A DNA stretch of 64,000 bases from Rostratula benghalensis (taxonomy: Eukaryota > Chordata > Aves > Charadriiformes > Rostratulidae): NCBI GenBank assembly GCA_013399305.1, contig VXAI01000813.1:7737-71736 (forward strand). Reading direction: 5' to 3'. Position numbers and translations under genes: made by a program. Positions 22,501 to 34,500 of this stretch are shown here, piece after piece (the stretch's first letter is position 1; every line of letters begins with the position of its first letter). Below the pieces are notes generated by a model. The model saw nothing but the letters and a program-made list of their open reading frames with translations, was not told where the DNA came from and ran no database searches.

Positions 22501-25500
22501 TGCAGGGGAAAGGCAGGGTGTAAGCGTGGCGGTGATGGGAAGGACTAAAGGAGCCACGGGCTCAGGGAGGGAGATCAACGGGCCCCTGTGGAGGTGGCTC
22601 CTGGAATAGGCACGAGGGCAAAAGAAAGCTGAGCATGTTACGAACTCTCTGAGGGTGTTAGAGGGCTCTGCCAGCACAGAGGAGCAGCAGAACATGAATC
22701 AAGGAGAGCCAAATGGCCTTGGAAATGGCAAGAACAGGGACAGGGAGGTGTGAAATGGTGCACGGCGAAAGGGCTGGGGGGGAACTGGAGTCCCTGCTGT
22801 ACGAGGAAGGTCATTGTAACAACAGAGGGAGGACTCCGCTGCCCGGGCCAACACCTCGGGCAGCAGGTGCCAAAGTTATAGAGAGGGGGAGAAGCCCCTG
22901 CGTGTCCAGAACCCTTCTCAGTAGATGCTGGGAAGAACTGATGTCTCTGTACAGGAGACCTCCCTAGGTCTCCTCTGAGAAAGCACAACCCAGCTGCTCT
23001 CCAAGTCTGGAGACCCGCTCCACTTCTCCACAGACCTTAAGGCTGGATCAGGAGCCGAGCAAGGGCAGAGGAGCTCTACAGAGGGACTCTGATGGATGGG
23101 ATGGACAAGCCAACGTTAACAGGATGAGCTTCAACAAGGCCACGGGCCAGGTCCTTCCCTTGGGCCACACCAACCCCAGGCATTGCTAGAGCCTTGGGGC
23201 AGTGTGGATGGAGCTGCCTGGTAGAAAAGGACCTGGGGGTGTTGGTCAACAGCTGGTTGAACATGAGCCAGCAGAGTGCCCAGGTGGCCAAGACAGCCAA
23301 GGGCATCCTGGCTTGTATAAAAAATAGTGTGACCAGCAGAAGTAGGGAGGTGATTGTCCCCCTGTGCTCAGCACTGGGGAGGCCACCCCTTGGGTGTTGT
23401 GTCCAGTTCTGGGCACCTCAACACCAGAGAGATCTGGAGGGGCTGGAGCGAGGGCAGAGGGGGGCAATGGAGCTGGGGAAGGGCCTGGAGAATAAATCTC
23501 CTGGAGAGCCATGGAAGGAGCTGGGAGTGTTGAGTTGGAGGAAGAGGAGGCTGAGGGGAGACCTCATCCCTCTCTACAGCTCCTTGACAGGACCTTGTGG
23601 AGAGGTTGGTGCTGGTCTCTTCTCCCAGGGAAGGAGAAGGAGAGGGAATGGCTTCAAGCTGCACCAGGGTAGGTTTAGGCTGGAGATGAGGAAAGAATTC
23701 TTCATGGAAAGAGTGGTCAGAGCCTGGACTGGGCTGCCCAGGGAGGGGGCTGAGTCCCCATCCCTGAGTGTGTTTGAGAGTGGTTGAGATGTGGTGCTGG
23801 GGGATGTGGTGTAGGGGAGGACTCTGTAGAGTGGGGCTGATGGTTGGACTGGATGATCCCAAGGGTCTCTTCCAACCTGAAGGATTCTGTGGTTCTAAGG
23901 GCAGAGGGTGCCCTGGGGTGAAGGTGGTGGTCGGTGAAAAGGCAGGGGAGGATGGCTGCCGAGTAGCTGCACGGTGTCCTCCCAGAGGTGGCAGAGGGGT
24001 GGGTGATGTGGGGACACCAGGGGCTGGGGTGCTGGTACCTGGACACGGATGATGGCTGACGTGCTGCGCGGCAGCGTGCCCCGGTCACTGGCAGTCACAG
24101 TGAAGATGTACTCGGGGCGGTCAGAGCGGCGCAGAACCGTGGCCGTCCGCAGCTCCCCCGTGGCCACGTGCAGCGTGAAACGCTCAGCCCAGGCTCCTGC
24201 CGGGAGAAGGGAAGCACTGGAGGGGGAGGCAGAGGTGGGGAACTGGAGGGGCTGGGAGAGAGTGGGGAGCATGGTGTGGTGGGCCCGGGGCAGTGGGCAC
24301 CCATCTGCCTGCGGGGGTGGTGGCCACAAGGCAGCATCAATTTGTCACTTGCACAGCTCCTACCTATGAGCGAGTAGACGATGGTCCCGTTCTCACCCTC
24401 GTCAGGGTCCTTGGCTTGCAGGGAAGCGACGAGAAGTCCCGATGGCTTCTCTTCCAGCACCTGCGGCACAGGCCAGGGAGCGGCTGAGGGGCACAGGGCA
24501 CCCTTCAGACCACCCCCACAGACCCCCCAGCTCGGCACAGACCCCCACCCACAGCACAGCCCCCCAGCAAGACCCACAGGCTGTGCCTGAAGCTGGACAA
24601 CACGAAGGAGCCCGCGGCAAAGCTTGCACAGGGAGTTTCTGCCCTGGCCACCCTCCGGGAGCGAGCTGCAGGGGGACAGGGGACACTGTTCCACCCACAT
24701 GGGCACAGACCCCAGCACAAATCATTCTCACAGACCGGCCGTGCTGGGGGAGCTCGGTCTGGGACCTCTTTAACGCATTTACAGAAAAGGCAAGGGGAAT
24801 CAGGGCAAGAATCCGAGGAAAGGGGCTGGAGGCTCCCAGGGGGAGGCAAGTGATAAAGCTGCTGCACGAGCCCCTGGCCCCAGGGGATGGCTCAGGGAGG
24901 GGGGTCTGGAGGAGCTGGCCTCGTAGCAGCGATGTGACCGCTCTGTAAACACTGGGGAGAGGGGAGGGAAATTCCCAGGAGAGAGAAGAGCTATTTAAGC
25001 AGAAGCACAATATTGGCAGGAGAACAAATGAGTATAAAGTGGTCAGAAATTAGTTTAGGCTGGAAATGAAGAGACGGTTTCTAACTACCAGATCAAGGAA
25101 TCTGGAGCAGCATTTCACAGCAGGGGTGGAGGCAGAAGACCTAAATACAGCCGGGCTGTTGGTCAAAAGGAGCATCTGCGTGGACACCTCTGAGCGGGGC
25201 CATGCTTAGGAAGCCCCTTCCAGCCTCTCCTCTGTCCAGGCTGGGGCAGGGCCTGTCCCCCAGGCTGTCCCTAACTGCCCTGCACCAGGACACGGGGGGG
25301 GCTCCTGCTCCGCGGCTGTGGCCACGCTCCCCTTCCCCTGGAGCCAAGCTCTGTCTGAGGCAGCAGTGACTCAGCAGAGGAGTCCAACGAGCGGCTCCCA
25401 CACAGGCTCTGGCTGCAAACGCCATTTCAGAGGCACAAAGAGAGGAATAAGCAGCAGCAGAAGCGCTGCTGCCTCTGCCCAGACTCTGCCCTGCTGCCAG

Positions 25501-28500
25501 GCAGGGCCACCCTGCTGAGACACCCACCCCCTGAGGAGGCTGCTGCAAACACCAGTTCGGTCCAAAGAGGGGACAGAGCCCGATCTCAGCCACCAGCACA
25601 GATCCAGGGGTGCCTGGCGGTGGGCAGGCAGAGAAGATGCAAGAGATAGGGTACATGTGGAATAGAATCATCATAGAATCATAGAATGATTCGAGTTGGA
25701 AGGGACCTTCAAGACCATCCATTGTCACCCCCTGCCCTGGGCAGGGACACCTCCCACCAGCCCAGGTGGCTCCAAGCCCCTTCCAACCTGGCCTTGAACC
25801 CCTCCAGGGATGGGGCAGCCACAGCTTCTCGGGGCAACCTGGGCCAGGCTCTCCCCACCCTCACCCCAAACAAGTTCTTTCTGGTATCTCATCTCAATCT
25901 CCCCTCTTCCAATTTCAATCTGTGACCCTTTGTCCTGTCACTGCATTCTCTGACAAAGAGTCCCCTCCCCAGCTCTCCTGGAGCTCCCTTCAGGGACTGG
26001 AAGGGGCTCCAAGGTCTCCCTGGAGCCTTCTCTTCCCCAGGCTGAACAACCCCAGCTCCCTCAGCCTGTCCTCACAGCAGAGGTTCTCCATCCCTCTGAG
26101 CACCTTGGTGGTCCTCCACTGGACCCGTCCCAACAGCTCCATGTCCTTTCTCTGTTGAGGACTCCAGAGCTGGACACAGGACCCCAGGTGGGGTCTCACC
26201 AGAGCAGAGCAGAGGAGTGGAATCACCTCTCACGACCTGCTGGCCACGCTGCTTCTGCTGCAGCCCCACCATGACACCTCCTGCCTTCCCACAGCCTGTG
26301 GCCAAGTCACTTCCTGAGCCACAGACCGTAGCTTTGTTCAACAGCCCTTGATGGATCTTTTTCTTTCCACGAATTCATCTAATTTTGAGCCCATGCAACT
26401 CTTGGCAATGATTTCACAGTTTAATTACATTCTCCATGAAAGAGCACTGCCTTTGTTTATTTTAAACCTGCTGCCTGGTGGCTTCTCATGAGGCCGCTTA
26501 GGTCTTGTGTGGTGAAAACAGCAATGTCTAACTTGCCCCCGGCTTTCCCTGTGCCACCCACTGCCCACCCCTGCTCTGTTCCTGCAGGTTCTTCCCCGCC
26601 AAAGAACGGCCATGGATTTTTTTCTGTGCGAGACCGTATCTGCTGGAGATGACATTAACACCTTTCTCCAGCACCACGGATTATTTGCCGGAAGGGACGC
26701 CAGCCAGAGCGCGTGTGCAGAATCCCAGATGTAGGGCCACGATGGTTTCTTTCATTCCCTCTGCCTTTTCACACCCCATTCGCCTTTTTGGCTGCGGGTG
26801 AGCCCTGAACTCACATTTTCACACAGCGATGCCCCAGCCTTCTCCCTAAACTGAAGCAGCCGATTCAGAGCCCACCAGTGCCAGTGACATTGCTACTGCT
26901 CTCCACCATGCATCTTCAACAAGGCCAAGGTCCTACACTTGGGCCACACCAACCCCAGGCAACTCCTTGACAGGACTTTGTGGAGAGGTTGGTGCTGGTC
27001 TCTTCTCCCAGGGAAGGAGAAGGAGAGGGAATGGCTTCAAGCTGCACCAGGGTAGGTTTAGGCTGGAGATGAGGAAAGAATTCTTCATGGAAAGAGTGGT
27101 CAGAGCCTGGACTGGGCTGCCCAGGGAGGGGGCTGAGTCCCCATCCCTGAGTGTGTTTGAGAGTGGTTGAGATGTGGTGCTGGGGGATATGGTGTAGGGG
27201 AGGACTTTGTAGAGTGGGGCTGATGGTTGGACTGGATGATCCCAAGGGTCTCTTCCAACCTGAAGGATTCTATGATTCTGTGTCTATCACTTTCCCGTTG
27301 GTAACACTGAACATCATCTCCCTTCTGCCTTCCTAACTGAAGGGTGAGCCAAGACCCTTCCACAGGTCCTCACAGGGAGCCCTCGCCTTTTTTTACTAGG
27401 AATGTCCTGGTGACATCAGCAGTCACCTCTTCTGGAGGGTGTATGAAATTGCTAAATGGCCAGAACACCAGTCCCAGGCACCACCAGTGACACTCCTCAT
27501 GGAATCAAGGAATTGTCAGAGTTGGAAGGGACCTCTAGAGACCACCCAGTCCCACTCCCCTGCCAAAGCAGGGTTGCCCAGAGCACATCCCTCAGGACTG
27601 CATCCAGATGGGGCTTGAAGGTCTCCAGAGAAGGGGACTCCACACCCTCCCTGGGCAGCCTCTGCCAGGGCTCTGACACCCTCACCCCAAACAAGTTCCT
27701 CCTCACATTATAATGGAACTCCCCGTGTCCCAGCTTGTGCCCATTGCCCCTCATCCTGTCACTGGGAACCACTGGGAAGAGTCCAGCTCCATCCTCCTTC
27801 ACCCCACCCTGCAGACCCTTGGGAGCATGAAGAAGGTCTCCCCTCAGCCTTCTCTTCTCCAGGCTCAAGAGTCCCAGCTCTCTCAGCCTTTCCTCACCAG
27901 GGAGATGCTCCAACCCCTCCAGCATCTTTGTTGTCCTACACTGGACTCTCTCCAGCAGTTCCTTCCACTGCTCCCTCTCCTTTCCCAGTGACCATTCCCC
28001 AGAGGACCCATCACCTCGGCAGGTCCTGAGTGACCACCCCCTGGTCCCACCAGTGTGTCACACGAAGCCTGATGGTCTCATGTCCCAGCCCTGCACAGAG
28101 ATACCCCTCTGGCTGACGCGCAGAGCGGGGTGCTGACACAGGAACCTCCCTCCGCTCTGTCTGATGACCGCTGGCAGGAACACCTCACAAGTCTGCAGTA
28201 AATCTCTGAGCTTTGCATCTATCACTCAGTTTTTACTTTTCCCTCCAAGCCTTCCTCCTACACCAAAATCACGATTAACAGTGGCCTCTTCCTGTGCTTC
28301 ACCCTTCTCTACCAGCACTTACAGCAAGACAGCTTCAAACCAAACTGCCCAAATATTTGTTTCATTCAAAACTCTCACAGCATTCATCTTCAGGACCTTG
28401 AACCTGCCCCAGCCTTGCCCTGAGGGCAAGCGTACGCTTTTGTGCTGCCTTGTTGGGAGAAGAAACCTCCTGAGCTCTAGCAGGACAGTCCCAGCACATC

Positions 28501-31500
28501 ACCTCCCCTGGGCACTGGAACCAGCTACAGAACCTGCTGTGTGAGCACTGCGGGTGTCCCCAGAGGGGATGGGACACAGGGGACTGCGGACACAGAGAGA
28601 CCAACACTGTTGTGCAGAGCCTGACCAGACCCCAGGAGGAGGATTTCTGGCAGGAACAGCAGCTTGTGGGAAGGAGCATTTCTGCATTGGAACAGTTCGT
28701 AAAGGACCCCACCTTAGGGATGCCCTGGCTGGGTGGCCCCTGGCCAGCAGCAGTAGCCCAGGGACCAGAGCCCACCTCAGGCTAGCTTTGCCTCCCTCTG
28801 TCTCCACTCATCCCCAAAAGGTGCCCTCACCCAGGCCCAGCCCTGCCAGACTGCTCTGCCAGCAGAGAGGGCCCGCAGGGCACGCAATTAGGTGGCTGGG
28901 CAAGGGATGGCCTCAGCCTGGAATGGGGAGGGAGAAAGCAATGAAGAGGGAAGGTCTGTCTGGAGCCACAGTGTCACCAGGGTCCTGTGATGGCGGCCAG
29001 TGCAGCCCAGACCACAACGGCCAGCAGCAATGCAGAAGTGCAGCAATGACCTGCCAATACAGTCCTGTCCACTCTGACCTGCCTCTTCTGAGCCTGGAGG
29101 AGGTTCCAGGGAGACCTAGTGGGGCTCCAGGAAAGCTGGGGAGGGGACTCTTGATGAGGGAGGGGAGCCCTAGGAGGAGGGGGAAGGGTTTGACTCTGAA
29201 AGAGGGGAGATGGAGCTGAGCTGTGGGGAAGAACTTGTTTGGGGTGAGGGTGGTGAGAGCCTGGCCCAGGTTGCCCCGAGAAGCTGTGGCTGCCCCATCC
29301 CTGGAGGGGTTCAAGGCCAGGTTGGAGGGGGCTTAGAGCCACCTGGGCTGGTGGGAGGTGTTCCTGACAGGTCTGGTGGAAGGTTGTGATCACTTCACCA
29401 CGCTGTGACAACATGATGCAATGAGCACATACAGGGGGAGGTGAGGACACGGCCTCAGTGCCCATCCTGCTCTGTTGCTGCCAGTGCCACTGGGCTGGCT
29501 CCATGGAGCCCTGGCCACAGGGGCCACCCTGCAGGGCCACAGCAGAGCAGATGTGGCCAGCTGGGGGTGCAGGGCTGGTTCTTGGCTGGTCCTTGGCCAC
29601 TTGTGTTGAGCAGCACAGACATGACTTGGTCTGCAGCACACCCGGTGACCACCGGGACACAGCGCTGAGGGGGAAAGCTGGGCTGGGACCCTCAGAAAGA
29701 TTTCTCAGAAACCCCTTGTGAGGGGAAAGTCCAGCTGTGCAGCGCTTCCTTCGCCTCCCAGAAAGCTGAGTGGCCACACTAGAAGTCCTGAGAGTAAGAA
29801 GTTAACGGCACCCTGTGCCTCCCTCCTCCTGGCTCTGCTGGGGTCAGCTTTAGGGCTCCCTTTCTCCTCTCCTCCTCGCAGGCAAGCGTGAGCCCAGACC
29901 TTCTCTCTGCTGGTCTCAGAGGCCTCTCAGACTCACCAGACCGCCCTGGCTGCTGCACGGATGCAACCTGCGCCCCCTCATCTCCCACCCCCAAATTCTC
30001 CTGGGTGCCCCTGCCCTCCCCCTGCCAAGAACTGCCTGCCCCAGCCCCAGAGGCCACCGCGCTCGCCCGTTGCCAGGGCTGCCCCCTGCCCCTACCTGCA
30101 CGGGCAGCTCCTGGCCGCTGCCCACATGGAGGAAGGCGGGCGCGTTGTCGTTCTCGTCCAGCACCGTGACGTAGACAGTTCCTGTGGCACTGCGGGGCGG
30201 TGCCCCCCCGTCCTGCACGATCACCAGGAGCTGGTAGCTGGACTGCTGCTCCCGGTCCAGGCTGTGCTTGGTGCTGAGCTCCCCTGTTGGGGAGGGAGAG
30301 GTGGGGACACAGCTCAGCCCAAAACCGCTTTAGAGAAGAGCTCGTGCTCAGGGATGCTGCTGCAGAGCCAGCACGGCACCTCCAGGCAGATGAACATTCT
30401 GCTGTGGCACCAACCTGCCCCACGGTGTTTCTGACCTGCCCTGGACGATCCCCCCAGCCCCAGGAAGCAAGGAATTCCCTCACCTGTCTGTGTGTGGATG
30501 AGGAAGCTGGGGTCGTGCTGGAGCAGGCGGTAGGTGAGCCGGCTGTTCTGCCCAGCGTCCCGGTCACTCGCCATTACCCTCCCCACGCTGCTGCCAGGAG
30601 CCTGGTTCTCGGGGACGGTGAAGAAGTAACGCTCCTCGCTCAGCCGGGGGCTGTTGTCGTTCTCGTCGGTGACACTGATCCGTACGGTGCTGGTGCCCGT
30701 TTTCCGGGCTTCGCCCCCGGCAGCGCTGCCTCCCGCCGAGGCCAGGACGGTGAGGACGTACAGGTCCCGCGTCTCCCGGTCCAGCGCACTTTTCACGTAC
30801 AGCCAACCGCTGTCGGGCACGATGCCGAAGCTGGCTGCGTCCCCGTCGGCACGCAGGTGGTAGGTGAGGGTCACCGACTCCGCGTCGTGCGCCAGGGCCC
30901 GCACCTGCAGGAAGCGGGTGGAGACGGGGACACCCTCCTGCACCTCCACGCGGTAGGTGAGAGTGTCGAAGATGGGCCCGTTGTCGTGCTCGGCTTGCAC
31001 GTGCACCACCAGCGTGAAGGTGGAGCTGAGCTGGGGGACGCCGCCATCCCGGGCCACAATGGCCAGTCTGTAGGCTGTGCTGGCTTCGTACTGCAGGGCC
31101 CCGATCAGCCGCACCGCCCCCGAGGAGCGCTCCACGCTGAAGGTGCCATTGCCCCCCGACGCCAGCTCGAAGGTCACCTGGCCGTTGGCACTGCTGTCAC
31201 GGTCCTCGGCCTGCAACGTGTATACTGTGGTCCCGGGTTCTGTGGCCTCTGGCAGCAGGATGGAGTCAGAGGGGGCTGGGAACACGGGGACGTTGTCGTT
31301 CACATCCAACACAGAGATTTTCACGCGTGTGTTGCTGTAGGCGGGAGGTGAACCGCTCCGCGCCTGGACATCCAGAATGAGAACAGCCTGCGACTCGTGA
31401 TCGAGGGGGAGGCTGGAGCGGAGCTGCCCAGAGGCAGAGTCAATGGAAAAGTAGCCATGAGGATCCCCCGAGGAGATGGAATAAAAGATGTCATCTGCAT

Positions 31501-34500
31501 GGCCTGTGGACAGGGAAATACGGAGGGGAGCAATGATCTCTCTTGCCCTGGGGAGGCCCCAGCTGGAGCACCGTGACCAGTTCTGGGACCCCAGTTCCAG
31601 AAGGACAGAGAACTGCTGAAGAGGGGACAGCAGAGGACCACCAAGGTGGTGAGGGGCCTGGAGCATCTCTGTGAGGAGGAAAGGCTGAGGGACTTGGGGC
31701 TGTTGAGTCTGGAGAAGAGAAGGCTGAGGGGGGATCTGATCAAGCCCTAGAAATCCTTCAAGGGGGGTGTCAGGAGGATGGGGCCAGGCTTTTTCCAGTG
31801 GTGCCCAGTGAGAGGACAAGAGGGAACGGGCACAAACTGGGACATAAGAAGTTCCACCTGAAGATGAGGAGGAACTTCTTTGCTGTGAGGGTGTCAGAGC
31901 CCTTGCAGAGGCTGCCCAGAGAGGTGGTGGAGTCTCCTTCTCTGGAGACATTCAAACCCCTCCTGGACACGTTCCTGTGGGACCTGCTGTGGGTCACCCT
32001 GCTCTGGCAGGGGTTGGACTGGGGGGTGTCCAGAGGTCCCTGCCAACCCCAGGTCATTCTGTGAGTCTGTGATCTGCGTACCCGTCTCACCTCCTCATCC
32101 CCTGCAGACACATCAGGGCTGGGCAGTGCCATCTGCAGCAGACTGCAGTGGGAGGTGAGCCGTGGCACTGTGTACATGTGTGTCTACACACAGACACGTG
32201 TGTACGTGTGTGTGAGAGCATGCACTGAGGGACAATCGCAGGGGCACACGTTTGGCTGCACATGGTTCTGCACGTGCGTGGAGCTCCCAGAACGGGGCTG
32301 CTCTGTGAGGGACTGCAACAGGACCTTTGAGAGGATGTGGGGACAGGAAAGTGGCTGCACACAAAGGGACATCCCATACCTGGAGGGTTCTGGGCCCGGA
32401 CAGCCCCCACGCTGGCACCTGGCAGCACATCCTCAGGAATGGTGAAGAAGTACTGAGCTTGCTCGAAGACCGGGGGGGAGACGGTGCCCTCCACGATGCT
32501 GATGTTCACCCGGGCGTTGGGCTGTGCCTGCAGGCCCCCACTGTCTTGAGCAGAGATCACCAGCTGCACCAGCGTGTTGGCTTTACCACTCAGGGACCAT
32601 GAGAGGGAGATGACACCTAGGGAGGAAAGCAGTTCAGGGGGCTCCGTGCCTGTACCCCCGCCTGCCATCTGGCACCAAGGGGACAGGACAAACCATAAAC
32701 TTGAAAAGAAAGACCTAGGGGGCAACAAAAGTGTCCCAGGGGGAACTTGTCATGGAAGAACTGGAGGAAAGAGAAGGAACTTTCTCATGAAAGCCTCCCC
32801 AGATCCTCCTTTCTCAACCTTAAGCCCCAGCCCGAGCTAAGCAATGGTGAGGGCTGGGGGAAACAAGCCAGATGCAGGTCTTGGGAGAGGGAAAGGAGGG
32901 AACAGGGCCTCCAGGGCACAGGGTGAGGGTGGGGACAAAGCTGCAGTGAGATGGAGAACTGAAGGATCTCCATCTTGGAGATGGAAAACTGAAGGACCAC
33001 CCTCAACAGGCTCCACAAAGGAGGTGTCACTGCATTAGGGTGGCCGGTTGCCCTGTCTCATCCCAGTCACATTCTGGGAACTTGGGGACCATGTGTGGAG
33101 AGACTCTGATACCTGTGGTCAGCATGGGACACCTTCCTATCCTGCTGAGAGCCCTACATGACCACACACCCACCTCCCCAGAAGGAACTACTCTGGCTTT
33201 GCTGGCCAAAGCAAGGCAGAACAGAAGCAGGTAATGAGAAAGGTGCAACAGAGTGAACTGGGTGGGGGAGAAGGGGGAACTGGGCAGGGACCAGAAATGG
33301 AGCAGGATACAGCCTGATGGGGTAAGGCAAGCGTGAGGGAAGGTGAGCGAGTCAGGGAGGGGGAACAAGGAGAAGGCAGGAAGGTGGGACAAACGAGGAA
33401 CAGAGCAGGCAGCAGAAACGAGCGGTCAGAGACCGAGTCTGGGAAGGGGCTGCCAGAGGCTGGAGAAGCCAGGGCAGGGAAGATGCAGCAGGTAGAGAAA
33501 CAGACACATTCCGATGGCAGACTGTGCTGCTGCGACAGCCAAGCAGGGACCCTCAGGCTGGCCTTTACAGCCGCCTGCACCCCACTGCCCTGACGGCTGC
33601 CCCTGAGCTCTCGCTTACCTGTGTCCTTGTTGAGGGAGAAGAGCGGGGGCGAGTTCCCCAGGACGATGCGGTAGCTCACTTTGCCGTTCAGCCCCTCGTC
33701 CTTGTCGTGGGCAGTGACACGCAGCACGGCTGTGCCCGGCATGCTCTGCGTGCTGATGCTGGCAGCGTACTCCAGCGGGTAGAACACGGGCCGGTTGTCA
33801 TTTATGTCCTCCAGAAAAACCTTCACGTACACCATGGAGTTCAGGCCACCCTGAGGAAGGATCAGATCGGAGATGGTGCAAAGAGCAGGGACAAGGATAG
33901 CAGTATCCCCTGCACCATGCTGCCTCGGCAGCGTCGCATGCCCGTGGCCTCTCCAGCACTCACCCCATCAACAGCAGTGATGGTGAAATCGTAGGCGGAC
34001 GTGCCCTCGTCGCGGTCCAGAGGCTGCACCGTGCACAGCTGCCCCGTGTGCTTGTCGATGCCGAACTGCGTGGGGACAACGCTGCCAATGCCAGAACCAA
34101 TGGAATAGGAGAGGGAGCCAAATGTGCCGCTGTCTGCGTCTGTGGCCGTCACCTGGAGAGGGAAGGCAACACATGAGCAGGGCCAGCACCACAGAGGGAC
34201 CACCAGCTGGACCCAGCCCGTCACCACCACAACCCAGTGCTGCCCTTTGCCCTGCGGCCCACAACCAGTGCACTGTCCTCAAAGCTGGCCATAGCAGAGC
34301 AGACCTACAGTTACCGCCTCAGCTGTGACGTTCTTGCCCCAGATGAGCCACCACTTTCTCCCCAGCCCTCCCAGCAAGAGGACAGGGCCTGCCGGGGCTC
34401 CCTGGCTGCAGACAGTGGCCCACACTGGGCCGGTCCCCGTGAGGGGCTGCAGAGCCAGGGGAGCAGCATCGCACCCTCAGGCGCTGCAGTTTCCATCTAG

